Shown: positions 1 to 8,387 of the stretch, piece after piece
Layout of the letters: each line of letters begins with the position of its first letter
Position numbering within the stretch: the first letter of the stretch is position 1
NCBI GenBank assembly: GCA_027459465.1
Contig: DAIDIH010000024.1
Coordinates: 1 to 41,710 of the forward strand
Direction: 5' to 3'
Length of the DNA stretch: 41,710 bases
From: Bryobacterales bacterium
Lineage (GTDB): Bacteria; Acidobacteriota; Terriglobia; Bryobacterales; Bryobacteraceae
Notes under the pieces: model-generated
What the model saw: only the letters and a program-made list of their open reading frames with translations
What the model was told of the DNA's origin: nothing
The model's database searches: none
Program-made: the position numbers and the translations under genes

Positions 1-384
1 GTGGGGCGAGAGGGTGGGGTTGGCGCCGTAGGTTTTGGCGAGGATGACGCGGGCGAGTTGGACGGAGGTGCGGGAACTGGAGTCGGCGGAGTGGGTTTGG
101 ATTTCTTCGAAGGGCTTTTTGGAGATGAGGAGGATGCTGCGGACGGCTCCGTGGCAGGCGATGCAGGTGCCGGGTAGGATGGCGAGGTTCTGGCGGGCGG
201 CTTCGACGACGGGGACGATGCCCAAGTCGGCGGCGCCGGTGGCGAGGCGGTCGGCACAGACGGAGGGGAGGCAGAAGGAGAGGTCGAAGAGACCCTGCTG
301 GCGGCCGTGGACCATGCCCCACACGAGCGGGGTGGTGTTGAGATAGCTGACGGCGCAGACGCGGGGAAGATTTTCCGGGGTCAA
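1..384 (-). CDS. mqnA: Chorismate dehydratase MqnA, N-terminal part
   Basis: The 128 codons visible read like the start of MqnA, the enzyme that dehydrates chorismate to 3-[(1-carboxyvinyl)oxy]benzoate, the first step of the futalosine route to menaquinone. The N-terminus carries the family hallmark VSYLNTTPLVWG at about residues 12-23, followed by the solute-binding-protein-like region with a DLGIVPVVEAAR stretch. The gene runs off the left edge, so the C-terminal half is not visible. The start is inferred to be TTG at 384: an in-frame TGA lies only two codons upstream (388-390), and no ATG occurs before residue 25. A GAAAG lies directly against the start, so the ribosome site is poor. The gene diverges from the Trm112-like gene across 66 bases, so the two promoters must be packed together. 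The family call is secure; the start codon is less so. Confidence 0.87.
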   Translation of the reverse strand, partial: MTPENLPRVCAVSYLNTTPLVWGMVHGRQQGLFDLSFCLPSVCADRLATGAADLGIVPVVEAARQNLAILPGTCIACHGAVRSILLISKKPFEEIQTHSADSSSRTSVQLARVILAKTYGANPTLSPH

Positions 385-450
385 CTTTCAAGTCTATCAA
401 AGGGGGAGCGGGCGGGCCGGGAGGTTTCTGGTAGAGTAGAGGCTTAGCTC

Positions 451-621
451 ATGGCTATCAGCAAGGAACTTCTGGACATTTTGGTTTGTCCTGCGTGCAA
501 GGAACCGGTGCATCTGACGCCGGGCGGGGATGGGTTGAAGTGCGAGGCCTGCAAGCGCGTTTACCCGATCCGCGACGACATTCCGGTGATGCTGGTGGAC
601 GAAGCGAAAATCGAAGACTGA
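451..621 (+). CDS. Trm112-family zinc-ribbon protein (YcaR-like)
   Basis: A 56-residue protein with two CxxC knuckles (C13/C16 and C31/C34) and the ending YPIRDDIPVML, which is the signature of the Trm112/UPF0434 YcaR family. In eukaryotes and archaea Trm112 is a small activator of methyltransferases; the bacterial role is not settled. In many bacteria the gene sits among lipopolysaccharide genes beside msbA, lpxK and kdsB. The same association holds here, with a heptosyltransferase-like gene 20 bases downstream and an MsbA-like exporter after that. ATG at 451 gives the expected family length. It is the first gene of the nine-gene run up to tmk. Confidence 0.9.
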   Translation: MAISKELLDILVCPACKEPVHLTPGGDGLKCEACKRVYPIRDDIPVMLVDEAKIED

Positions 622-641
622 GAGCGGTTCCGGTTCGAGCG

Positions 642-1583
642 ATGCCCGAAGTAGTCGATCGACTGGCGCGGGGTGCGCGGGTGGCGGTGGTGCGCCTGCG
701 GTCGCTGGGGGACTGCGTGCTTTCGACGCCGGCGCTGCGGCTGCTAAAGGCGCACAGGCCGGACCTGCGTGTGGCGGTCGTCGTCGAGCCGGCGTGGCGG
801 GCGGTGTATGAAGGCAACCCGGATGTGGACGAAATTCTCGAACCGGGCCTGAGCGCGCTTTGGCGGTTTGCGCCGGACCTCGTTCTGAACCTGCATGGAG
901 GGGCGCGGAGCGCGAGGCTGGTGGCGGCCTCGCGGGCGCGGTGGCGCGCCGGGTTCGGGCATTACCGGAACGCGTGGCTGTACAACGTGCCGATTCCGCG
1001 GGCGCAGGAGATTTTCCGCGAAGAACGGGTGGTTCACACGGCGGAACACGCGGCGAGCGCGATGTTTTACCTGGGCGTGCCGGTGACGGAGATTCCGCCT
1101 GCGCGGCTGTTTGTTTCACGTAAGACCGAGCAGCGGCGGCCGTATGCGGTGATTCATCCGCTGGCGTCGTCGGCGGAGAAAACGTGGGCGGCGGAGCGGT
1201 TTGCCGAATGCGCGCGATGGATGGAGCGGGAACTTGGCCTCGAAGCGGTTGTCATCGGTGCGGCGGGCGACGATTTGAATGCGTTTGCAGAGTTCGCGCG
1301 GGTGCAGGGAGCGCCGCTCGAAGAAGTGAAGGGGCTGCTGGCGGGGGCGGAGATTTTTCTGGGCAATGACAGTGGGCCGGCGCATATGTCGGCGGCGCTG
1401 GGCGTTCCGGTGGTAGTCTTATTTGGGCCGTCGGATCCGGCGATTTGGGGACCCTGGCGCGTGGAGAGTGAAACGAGGCGGCCGGAGAGAGGTCTGCGAA
1501 AGTTGCCTGTGGAAGAAGTCACGGAAGCTTTGGCGAAGCTGAGGGCGCGGACGGCGGCACAGGCCGGGAGACACTCGGCGTGA
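642..1583 (+). CDS. Glycosyltransferase family 9 (heptosyltransferase-like)
   Basis: A 313-residue protein of the GT9 family, whose characterised members (WaaC, WaaF) add ADP-heptose to the inner core of lipopolysaccharide at the cytoplasmic face of the inner membrane. The N-terminal RLRSLGDCVLSTPAL is the family's first Rossmann strand and loop. The C-terminal half has FLGNDSGPAHMSAALG followed by VLFGPSDPAIWGPW, the nucleotide-sugar binding motif. The length is slightly short for the family (usually 330-350). The same frame stays open upstream to 486, but that stretch lies over the Trm112-like gene and has unfamily-like composition, so ATG at 642 is taken as the start. The stop overlaps the next ATG by one base. 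The exact sugar cannot be told from sequence. Confidence 0.9.
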   Translation: MPEVVDRLARGARVAVVRLRSLGDCVLSTPALRLLKAHRPDLRVAVVVEPAWRAVYEGNPDVDEILEPGLSALWRFAPDLVLNLHGGARSARLVAASRARWRAGFGHYRNAWLYNVPIPRAQEIFREERVVHTAEHAASAMFYLGVPVTEIPPARLFVSRKTEQRRPYAVIHPLASSAEKTWAAERFAECARWMERELGLEAVVIGAAGDDLNAFAEFARVQGAPLEEVKGLLAGAEIFLGNDSGPAHMSAALGVPVVVLFGPSDPAIWGPWRVESETRRPERGLRKLPVEEVTEALAKLRARTAAQAGRHSA

Positions 1584-3415
1584 TGGAACTGGGGCGCCTG
1601 CTGCGGTTCGCCAAGCCGTATTGGGCGGCGCTGGTGAGTTCAAGCCTGCTGATGGCGGGGGTGGGCGCGGGGCAGGCGCTGGTGGTGCTGCTGGTGCGGA
1701 CGGTGTTCGACCGCGTGCTGCGGCCGGATTCGCCCGAGACGACGGCGACGTTGTTTGTCGTGCCCCTGCTGCACCGGACGATTCTGCTGAACGATATTGT
1801 TCCATCGTTTCTGCACAACGTGTGGACCATGGCAGCGGCGGCGATCGTCGAGGTGTACCTGTTCAAGGGGCTGTGCGATTACTTCGGCAACTTCCTCATT
1901 AACTACGCGGGTTTCTCGGCGGTGACGGACCTGCGGCAGAAGGTGTTCGACGGGGTGCTGCGGCAGGACTCGCATTTCTTTGCGACGAACTCGACCGGCC
2001 ACCTGATGTCCTCGATCCTGAACGACATCGATAAGATCCAGGTGGCGATTTCGCACATGCTGGCGGACTGGTTCCGGCAGGCGTTCACGCTGTTCGCGCT
2101 GCTGGTGGTGGTGATTCAGACGGATTGGAAGTTGGCGCTGGTGAGTTTGACGGTGCTGCCGTTTGTGCTGACGCCGACGGCGCGGCTGGGCAAGCGGATC
2201 CGGCGGACGAGCCGGCGGGCGCAGGACGATACGGCGGAGCTGAACCAGATCCTGCAGGAGACGATCAGCGGGCACCAGGTGGTGAAGACGTTCGGGACCG
2301 AGGAGTTCGAGTCGAACCGGTTCCGGACGGCGGCGCAGAAGCTGAAGAATACGAGTTTGAAGTATGTGGCGCAGCAGGCGATCGCTTCGCCGCTGATCGA
2401 GTTTTTCGGGGCGCTGACGATTGTGGGGCTGTTGACGTACGCGCGGCTGCAAATCAAGGCGAACGAGATGACGACCGGCGAGTTCACCAGTTTCGTGATC
2501 GCGCTGCTGATGCTATACGAGCCGGTGAAGCGGCTCACCGGAATTCACAATATTTTCGAGCAGGCGCTGGGGGCCTCGCAGAAGGTGTTCGAGTATCTGG
2601 ACCGCGAGCAGGGCGTCAAGGACAAGGCCGGCGCGGCGCGCGTGGGGCGGTTTCACAAGGCGATCGAGTTCGACCACGTGAGCTTCGGGTATCCGTCGTC
2701 GCCGGAAGGTTTTCATCTCGACAACGTGAAGCTCGAGGTGAAGGCGGGCGAAGTCGTGGCGTTGGTGGGACCGAGCGGAGCGGGCAAGACGACACTGGCA
2801 AACCTGCTGCCGCGGTTTTACGACGTTACCGGCGGAGCGATCCGGATCGACGGACGGGACATCCGGGATTTCCAGTTGGCGAGCCTGCGGTCGAAGATCG
2901 GCATTGTGGCGCAGGACACCTTTCTGTTCAACGACACGGTCGCGAACAACATCCGGTACGGGCGCGCGGGGGCGACGGAAGAGCAGGTGCGGGCGGCGGC
3001 GCGGAACGCGCTGGCGGAAGAGTTTATTCTGGCGATGCCGGACGGATATGAGACGCGGATCGGGGAGCGGGGGACGAAGCTGAGCGGCGGGCAAAGGCAG
3101 CGGATTGCGATTGCGCGGGCGCTGCTGAAGGACGCTCCGATTCTGATTCTGGATGAAGCGACGTCGCACCTGGACACGGAGAGCGAAATGCTGGTCCAAA
3201 GGGCGCTGCAGCACCTGATGGCGGAGCGGACGGTGATTGTGATTGCGCACCGGCTTTCGACGATCCGGCGGGCGGACAAGATCGCGGTGCTCGACGGCGG
3301 GCGGATTGTGGAGATGGGAACGCACGAAGACCTGGTGAACCAGGGAGGCATTTACCAGAAGCTGCATGGGATGCAGTTTCTGGAGGATCCGGCGGGGAAC
3401 GTACCGGCGGCATGA
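1583..3415 (+). CDS. ABC exporter, MsbA-like (fused permease and ATPase)
   Basis: A 610-residue half-transporter with an N-terminal six-helix exporter domain (about residues 1-330) and a C-terminal ATPase. The ATPase has Walker A GPSGAGKTT near residue 395, the signature LSGGQRQR near 499, Walker B ILILDEATSHLD near 521 and the switch histidine in IAHRLSTI near 553. This is the layout of MsbA, which flips lipid A-core across the inner membrane. Lying between a GT9 glycosyltransferase and a Trm112-like gene supports lipid A or another glycolipid as substrate, but this is inference. ATG at 1583 overlaps the previous stop and has GGGAG nine bases upstream; GTG at 1580 is possible. The last four bases overlap the yicC-like start (ATGA). 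Confidence 0.92.
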   Translation: MELGRLLRFAKPYWAALVSSSLLMAGVGAGQALVVLLVRTVFDRVLRPDSPETTATLFVVPLLHRTILLNDIVPSFLHNVWTMAAAAIVEVYLFKGLCDYFGNFLINYAGFSAVTDLRQKVFDGVLRQDSHFFATNSTGHLMSSILNDIDKIQVAISHMLADWFRQAFTLFALLVVVIQTDWKLALVSLTVLPFVLTPTARLGKRIRRTSRRAQDDTAELNQILQETISGHQVVKTFGTEEFESNRFRTAAQKLKNTSLKYVAQQAIASPLIEFFGALTIVGLLTYARLQIKANEMTTGEFTSFVIALLMLYEPVKRLTGIHNIFEQALGASQKVFEYLDREQGVKDKAGAARVGRFHKAIEFDHVSFGYPSSPEGFHLDNVKLEVKAGEVVALVGPSGAGKTTLANLLPRFYDVTGGAIRIDGRDIRDFQLASLRSKIGIVAQDTFLFNDTVANNIRYGRAGATEEQVRAAARNALAEEFILAMPDGYETRIGERGTKLSGGQRQRIAIARALLKDAPILILDEATSHLDTESEMLVQRALQHLMAERTVIVIAHRLSTIRRADKIAVLDGGRIVEMGTHEDLVNQGGIYQKLHGMQFLEDPAGNVPAA

Positions 3416-4329
3416 GCGGAGCGAAGAAGCGTCAACCGGTGCGGAGCATGACCGGATATGCGCGGGCGCGGCGGGTGTGCGCGGCCGGGGAGATCAATGT
3501 TGCGCTGAAGAGCGTGAATCACCGGGCGCTGGATTTGCATATTCAGTTGCCGGATGAGTTGTCGGCGGCGGAACCGGCGGTGCGGGCTGCGCTGCGGGAG
3601 CGGCTGAAGCGGGGGCACATCGAGGCGCGGGTGGGTTTTGCGCGAGCAGACGGAGGCGCCCGGGCGGCGTTGAACCGGCCGCTGTTCGAGGCCTGCATTC
3701 AGGCGCTGAAGGAAGCGGCGGAGGCGTTGGACATGGCGGCGCCGGCGGTGGATTTGAACGGGTTGCTGCGGGTGCCGGGGATGGTTACGGCGCAGGCGGC
3801 CGAGGAGGCGGCGCCGGCGTTGGAAGGAGAGACGCTGGAGGCGCTGAATGAGGCGCTGGACGGGCTGGAGGCGTTTCGCGTGCGGGAGGGCGAGGAGATC
3901 CGCGCGGAGATGGGGGAACAGAACCGCCGGCTGGAGATATTGGCGGGCGAGATTGAAAAGAGCCGGCACAAGGCGATGCCGGTGCTGCAGGCGCGGCTGA
4001 ACGAGAGGCTGAAGGAGTTGCTGCGCGGGGCGGCGGTGGATCCGCAGAGGCTGGCGCAGGAGGCGGCGATGCTGGCCGAGCGCGGCGATATTGCGGAGGA
4101 GATTGCGCGGCTGAAGATTCACGCGGCGCAGGCGGCCGCGCTTCTGGATGAGGGCGGCGAGGTAGGCAAGCGCCTGGACTTTCTGCTGCAGGAGATGAAC
4201 CGCGAGTCCAACACGATTCTTTCGAAAACGGGAGGGGCCGGGGAGATCGGGCTGCGGATAACCGAACTGGCGCTCGAGGCGAAGTCGGCGATCGAGAAGA
4301 TCCGCGAGCAGGCGCTGAACCTGGAATGA
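3412..4329 (+). CDS. YicC/YloC-family endoribonuclease
   Basis: A 305-residue member of the YicC family. It has the N-terminal RSMTGYAR motif (residues 11-18), the strand VALKSVNHRALDLHIQLP, and the DUF1732 C-terminus KRLDFLLQEMNRESNTI with the conserved EMNRE core. E. coli YicC is an RNase reported to act on the small RNA RyhB, and the family is described as manganese-dependent endoribonucleases. YicC-gmk-rpoZ-coaBC is an order seen in many bacteria, and that context supports the call. ATGA overlaps at both ends (3412 with the transporter and 4326 with gmk) indicate translational coupling. The middle third is rich in alanine and glutamate and probably helical. Confidence 0.93.
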   Translation: MSGAKKRQPVRSMTGYARARRVCAAGEINVALKSVNHRALDLHIQLPDELSAAEPAVRAALRERLKRGHIEARVGFARADGGARAALNRPLFEACIQALKEAAEALDMAAPAVDLNGLLRVPGMVTAQAAEEAAPALEGETLEALNEALDGLEAFRVREGEEIRAEMGEQNRRLEILAGEIEKSRHKAMPVLQARLNERLKELLRGAAVDPQRLAQEAAMLAERGDIAEEIARLKIHAAQAAALLDEGGEVGKRLDFLLQEMNRESNTILSKTGGAGEIGLRITELALEAKSAIEKIREQALNLE

Positions 4330-4940
4330 GCATTGTGTTTATCGTGTCGGCTCCGTCGGGGTCGGGGAAGTCGACGCTGGTGAGCGGGCTGATGCGGAGG
4401 GTTGCGGGGCTGCGGTTCTCCGTGTCTTACACGACACGCGCGCCGCGGGGAGCGGAAAAGAACGGGGATCAGTATTATTTCGTCGCTCGGGAGGAGTTCG
4501 AGCGCCGCATCGCGGCGGGGGAGTTCCTCGAGTTCGCGGAGGTGTTCGGGAACTACTACGGGACGCACCGGAGCGAACTGGACCGCGCGGAGGCGGACGG
4601 GGTGGATCTGGTGCTCGACATCGACGTGCAGGGTGCGCGACAATTAAAAGGGAATCTTCCCGAAGATAAGGCAGTTAGCATTTTTATCCTTGCGCCGTCG
4701 CGGGCGGAACTGGAACGGCGGCTGCGGGAGCGAAGCGAGGATTCCGAACCGGTGATTGAGCGCAGGCTGCGGGACGCGGCCGCCGAGATCCGGAACTACG
4801 ACCGGTACGATTATGTGCTGGTCAACAAGGATGTGGAAGAGTCGGTAGAGACGTTGTGCTCGATTGTGCGCGCCGAGCGGATCAAGCGGGCGCGGGTCGA
4901 GGCGATGATCCGGCCGATTCTTGCGAGTTTCGAGAAGTAA
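4326..4940 (+). CDS. gmk: Guanylate kinase
   Basis: A 204-residue guanylate kinase, which phosphorylates GMP to GDP with ATP in the cytoplasm. The P-loop SAPSGSGKST lies at residues 8-17, the GMP-binding stretch SYTTRAPRGAEKNGDQYYF follows, and VLDIDVQGARQLK matches the conserved core of the family. The length is normal. It overlaps the yicC-like gene by four bases and is followed 17 bases later by rpoZ. Gmk and RNA polymerase omega are commonly linked, and both are connected to (p)ppGpp physiology in other bacteria; that connection is known biology, not something visible here. Confidence 0.97.
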   Translation: MSIVFIVSAPSGSGKSTLVSGLMRRVAGLRFSVSYTTRAPRGAEKNGDQYYFVAREEFERRIAAGEFLEFAEVFGNYYGTHRSELDRAEADGVDLVLDIDVQGARQLKGNLPEDKAVSIFILAPSRAELERRLRERSEDSEPVIERRLRDAAAEIRNYDRYDYVLVNKDVEESVETLCSIVRAERIKRARVEAMIRPILASFEK

Positions 4941-4957
4941 GGGAGCAGGAACAGACG

Positions 4958-5206
4958 ATGAGCGAGAAATTCCGCAGCAACGGGGCGTTTTCGATTCCGG
5001 ACGATCCGGACGCGAGCACATACCGGTTCATTATCGTGGCGGCTAAGCGGGCGCGGCAGTTGCAGACGGGCGCGCGGTCGTTCCTGCCGACGACGTCGAA
5101 GAAGCCGACGGTAGCGGCCATGGAGGAAGTGCGGCGGGGTCTGGTGCAATACACGGACCTGTCGCAGACGCCTCCGCCCGAGCCGGAAGAACAGCCGGCC
5201 GAGTAG
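4958..5206 (+). CDS. rpoZ: RNA polymerase omega subunit
   Basis: An 82-residue protein with YRFIIVAAKRARQLQTGAR near the N-terminus followed by KKPTVAAMEEV, which is the conserved omega core that clamps the beta-prime C-terminus during polymerase assembly. The C-terminal tail is proline- and glutamate-rich (PPPEPEEQPAE) and non-conserved. The ATG at 4958 follows GGGAGCAGGA by about ten bases. The frame stays open upstream through the end of gmk, but that part has no omega character. The gmk-rpoZ-coaBC order is a widespread bacterial arrangement and strengthens the assignment of this very short gene. Confidence 0.93.
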   Translation: MSEKFRSNGAFSIPDDPDASTYRFIIVAAKRARQLQTGARSFLPTTSKKPTVAAMEEVRRGLVQYTDLSQTPPPEPEEQPAE

Positions 5207-5210
5207 GGCG

Positions 5211-6425
5211 ATGCGAGCCGTCCTGGGCGTGGGCGGAGGGATAGCTGCCTACAAGGCGGCGGAGTTGGCCCGCGCGCTCATGGAGCGCGGGTTTGCAGTC
5301 CAGACGGTAATGACGGCCGCGGCGTGCGAATTTATTACACCGCTGACGTTTACTTCACTTACCGGCCAGAAGACAATCACGGCTCTGTTTGCGCGCGAGA
5401 GCGCGGAGGGAACCCTGGCGAGCGCCGTGGAGCACATCGGCCTGGCGCAGGGGGCGGACCTGCTGGTTGTGGCCCCGGCAACGGCGGATCTGCTGGCGAA
5501 ATTCGCGCACGGGCTGGCGGACGATTTCCTTTCGACAATGTATCTTGCGTTCACCGGACCGGTAGTGCTCGCGCCGGCGATGAACACCGCGATGTGGGAG
5601 CACGCGGCGACGCGGGCGAACCTGGAGACGCTGCGGCGGCGCGGCCACGTGATTGTGGATCCGGAAGACGGACTGCTGGCCTGCGGGACCGTGGGGCCGG
5701 GACGGCTGGCGGGGATCGATGCGATCGCTGGCGCGGCGGTGGAGGCTGTCGGGCTGCGGCGGGATCTCGAGGGCGAGACGGTTCTGATCACGGCGGGGCC
5801 GACGCGGGAGCCGCTCGACCCGGTGCGGTACGTGTCGAACCGGAGTTCGGGGAAGATGGGCTACGCGCTGGCTGAGGTGGCGGCGCGGCGCGGGGCGCGG
5901 GTGCTGCTGGTTTCGGGTCCGGTGGCGCTGGAGGCGCCGGCGGGCGTCGAAGTGGTTCGCGTCGAAACGGCGCGCGAAATGCACAACGCGGTGATGAGCC
6001 GGCTTGAGGAAGCGACGATCATCGTAAAGGCGGCGGCGGTGGCCGATTATCACTTGTCGCAGGTTCCCACGCACAAGATGAAGAAGACCGCGATGCGGCT
6101 GTCGCTGGAACTCGACCCGACGCCGGATATTCTGGCGGAGGTGGGACAGAAGAAGGGGGACCGTCTGCTGATCGGGTTTGCGGCGGAGACGGACAACCTC
6201 GTGGAAGAGGCTCGACGGAAGCTGCGCACCAAGAAATGCGACATGGTGGTGGCGAACCTCGTGAGGGGCGAGCACACCGCGTTTGAGAGCGACGACAATG
6301 AGGTGGTCCTGGTGATGAGCACGGGGGAGACGGCGCCATTGAAGCGGGCGCCGAAGCGGGAGATCGCGGGCCAGATCTTCGACCATGCGCTGAAGCTGCG
6401 GCTGGCGCTGCATGCGGCGCAGTGA
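5211..6425 (+). CDS. coaBC: Bifunctional phosphopantothenoylcysteine decarboxylase/synthetase
   Basis: A 404-residue fusion catalysing two steps of coenzyme A synthesis. The N-terminal flavoprotein (CoaC) domain has GVGGGIAAYKAAELAR, the VEHIGLAQGADLLVVAPATA region with the catalytic histidine, PAMNTAMWEH, and the substrate-flap cysteine in LLACGTVGPGRLA. The C-terminal CoaB domain has ITAGPTREPLDPVRYVSN, the glycine-rich SSGKMGYALAE loop, KAAAVADYHL and a KMKK lysine cluster. CoaB joins 4'-phosphopantothenate to cysteine using CTP, and CoaC decarboxylates the product. The gene starts four bases after rpoZ and ends inside the longest possible reading of the next gene. The length matches the family. 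Confidence 0.97.
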   Translation: MRAVLGVGGGIAAYKAAELARALMERGFAVQTVMTAAACEFITPLTFTSLTGQKTITALFARESAEGTLASAVEHIGLAQGADLLVVAPATADLLAKFAHGLADDFLSTMYLAFTGPVVLAPAMNTAMWEHAATRANLETLRRRGHVIVDPEDGLLACGTVGPGRLAGIDAIAGAAVEAVGLRRDLEGETVLITAGPTREPLDPVRYVSNRSSGKMGYALAEVAARRGARVLLVSGPVALEAPAGVEVVRVETAREMHNAVMSRLEEATIIVKAAAVADYHLSQVPTHKMKKTAMRLSLELDPTPDILAEVGQKKGDRLLIGFAAETDNLVEEARRKLRTKKCDMVVANLVRGEHTAFESDDNEVVLVMSTGETAPLKRAPKREIAGQIFDHALKLRLALHAAQ

Positions 6426-6438
6426 GGACGCAACGGGG

Positions 6439-7179
6439 ATGGAGCGCGAGGAACTGCGGCGGCGGCTGGAGTTTTACCGCGACCTGGGACTGACAACCTT
6501 GTACCGGAAAGAGAAAGCCGTGGCCGCAGCCGCGCCGGCGAAAGCTGTGGATGCTCCGGCGGAGGCGGCGCCGGCGCCGATTGTGCTTCCTACGATTGAG
6601 CCTGTGGGCGATACGCTGGCTCGGATTCGCGAGGACATCGGCGATTGCAAACGGTGCCGTCTGCACGAGGGCCGGCATAAAATTGTTTTCGGCTCCGGGA
6701 ACGAGCGCGCGAAACTGGTGTTCGTGGGCGAGGGGCCGGGGGCGGATGAAGACGAGCAGGGGCTGCCGTTTGTCGGGCGGGCCGGGCAGTTACTCACGCA
6801 GATGATCGAGGGCACGGCGAAGAAGGAAGGGATTCCGCTGCTGCGTCCCGATGTGTATATCTGCAACGTGGTAAAGTGCCGGCCGCCGGAGAACCGGACG
6901 CCGCTGCCGGACGAGATGGAAATCTGCGGGCAGTTTTTGTACCGGCAGTTGCAGGTGATCCGGCCAAAGGCGATCTGCGCGCTGGGGTCGACGGCGGCCA
7001 AGGCGCTGCTGAGCACGAAGGATGGAGTTACTAAGTTGCGCGGCCGATGGCATAGATGGCGGGATATCCCACTGATGGTGACTTATCATCCGTCTTACTT
7101 ACTCCGGCCCTATAATCAGAACGCGAAGCGGGAGGCATGGGAGGACCTGAAGACGGTTCTGCACTATGTCTACGATTAG
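6439..7179 (+). CDS. Uracil-DNA glycosylase, family 4 (iron-sulfur)
   Basis: A 246-residue protein that removes uracil from DNA. It has the family-4 active-site motif GEGPGADEDEQGLPFVG, the second catalytic motif TYHPSYLLR, and cysteines spaced for a 4Fe-4S cluster (the DCKRC region, then NVVKCRPPENRTPLPDEMEIC). The first 60 residues are an alanine-rich linker typical of the SPO1 polymerase-related subgroup. ATG at 6439 is chosen because GGGG and GAGG lie just upstream. An in-frame ATG at 6412 overlaps coaBC but has no ribosome site. Placement directly before thymidylate kinase groups two functions that limit uracil in DNA, one by repair and one by dTTP supply; a regulatory link is only inference. 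Confidence 0.93.
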   Translation: MEREELRRRLEFYRDLGLTTLYRKEKAVAAAAPAKAVDAPAEAAPAPIVLPTIEPVGDTLARIREDIGDCKRCRLHEGRHKIVFGSGNERAKLVFVGEGPGADEDEQGLPFVGRAGQLLTQMIEGTAKKEGIPLLRPDVYICNVVKCRPPENRTPLPDEMEICGQFLYRQLQVIRPKAICALGSTAAKALLSTKDGVTKLRGRWHRWRDIPLMVTYHPSYLLRPYNQNAKREAWEDLKTVLHYVYD

Positions 7180-7181
7180 GT

Positions 7182-7838
7182 ATGGCGAGTAAGCCAGGCG
7201 GCTTGTTTGTCACGTTCGAGGGCGGCGAGGGCGCCGGGAAGAGCACGCAGATCCGGATCCTGGCCGATCGGCTGCGCGCGACGGGGCGCGAGGTGGTGGA
7301 GACGGTTGAGCCGGGAGGAACGGCGATCGGGCGGCAGATCCGGCGGGTGTTTCTGGACGCGCGAAACGGGGAACTGACGCCGGAGGCGGAACTGCTGCTG
7401 GTGTTCGCGGCGCGGAGCCAGAACCTGAAGCAGGTCATAAAACCGGCGATCGAGGCGGGAAGGATCGTGCTGTGCGACCGGTTCACGGATTCGACGCGGG
7501 TGTATCAGGGCGTGGCGCGGGAACTGGGACTCGAAGTGGTGGAGACGGTGAACCGGATTGCGTGCGGAGCCATGGCGCCGGACTTGACGCTGCTGCTGGA
7601 TATTCCCGTGGAGGCCGGGATGGCGCGGGCGAGCGCGCGGAATGCGCGGGGAGAGGCGGCCCAGGAGACGCGGTTGGACGAAGAGGCGCCGGAGTTCCAC
7701 CGGATGGTGCGGGAGGCGTATCTGGATTTGGCGCGGAAGGAGCCGCGGCGGATTCGGGTGATTGCCGCGCAGGGGAGTGTGGACGAAGTGGCGGCGCGGG
7801 TTTGGGAGACCGTTGCCGGGAGCGGGGTGTTGGGTTAG
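7182..7838 (+). CDS. tmk: Thymidylate kinase
   Basis: A 218-residue dTMP kinase that makes dTDP for DNA synthesis. The P-loop FEGGEGAGKST lies near residues 11-21, the DRFTDSTRVYQG motif (DR-type signature of dTMP binding) near 98-109, and a lid region with RNARGEAAQETRLDEE near 150-165. ATG at 7182 begins two bases after the glycosylase stop; a longer in-frame reading from 7137 lies inside that gene and is rejected. It is the last gene of the plus-strand operon and ends tail to tail with the SLOG gene, the two stops overlapping by four bases, with no room for a separate terminator between them. Confidence 0.96.
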   Translation: MASKPGGLFVTFEGGEGAGKSTQIRILADRLRATGREVVETVEPGGTAIGRQIRRVFLDARNGELTPEAELLLVFAARSQNLKQVIKPAIEAGRIVLCDRFTDSTRVYQGVARELGLEVVETVNRIACGAMAPDLTLLLDIPVEAGMARASARNARGEAAQETRLDEEAPEFHRMVREAYLDLARKEPRRIRVIAAQGSVDEVAARVWETVAGSGVLG

Positions 7839-8380
7839 CGGGAGGAGAGAGGCAGGTGAGGCTGGGGGAGGGCCGTCTTTACGCCGGGTCCGCGGGCGGC
7901 GGTGTCGAGATGACGCTGTTCGCAGCGCGAGAGCAGAGCCTGCAGTTCCTCATTGTTGGCGAGCACGCGGAACTCTTTCGACGGCGCGACGTAAACGAGA
8001 GTGCGTTTGCCGGCGCGGACCAGGTTTAGGATGTTTTGCAGAGTACCCTTGCTTTTCGCGTCCCACAGCATGACGCCGTAATCGGCTTCGTTGAACATGG
8101 CGAGATCCTTGGCCGCATAGTAGGTGAAGTCTCTGCGCCTGCCGGGCGGTTTGATGTGGCGCAACGGCCAGTTCCCGGCGTTGTTCCGGCATTCTTCCAT
8201 GCAAAAGACGACAACATTCGAGTAGCCGCGTGCGGCGAGGTGTTGTTGTACGGCCTTGTCCGCACCATTTGCGTCGCCGATGAGGATGGTGCAGTTGCGG
8301 CGAATAAGGTCGTCGAGCCGGTCACGAACGGCGGGGTTGAGTTTTGCTACGGCTCTTGAGCCACCGATGAATACGTTCAT
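7835..8380 (-). CDS. SLOG-fold (YspA/DUF2493-like) nucleotide-binding protein
   Basis: A 181-residue protein with SLOG superfamily features: FIGGSR at residues 4-9, the glycine-acidic loop GDANGADKAV at 35-44, and a later strand FNEADYGVMLWDAKSKGTLQNI near 96-117. SLOG domains bind nucleotides or nucleotide derivatives, and some hydrolyse nucleotide monophosphates (the LOG family) or sense signalling nucleotides; YspA-like members have no settled role. No membrane segment or second effector domain is seen. The gene follows the phosphoribosyltransferase by only seven bases, so the two are almost certainly co-transcribed and may act on a shared nucleotide. Base composition is less extreme than in the neighbours, suggesting transfer. 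The superfamily call is good; function is unknown. Confidence 0.75.
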   Translation of the reverse strand: MNVFIGGSRAVAKLNPAVRDRLDDLIRRNCTILIGDANGADKAVQQHLAARGYSNVVVFCMEECRNNAGNWPLRHIKPPGRRRDFTYYAAKDLAMFNEADYGVMLWDAKSKGTLQNILNLVRAGKRTLVYVAPSKEFRVLANNEELQALLSRCEQRHLDTAARGPGVKTALPQPHLPLSSR

Positions 8381-8387
8381 GACGGAC

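Noticed and set aside
486-641. Upstream extension of the GT9 gene frame
   Set aside because: It overlaps the Trm112-like gene, which has conserved zinc cysteines; the extension has no glycosyltransferase character.
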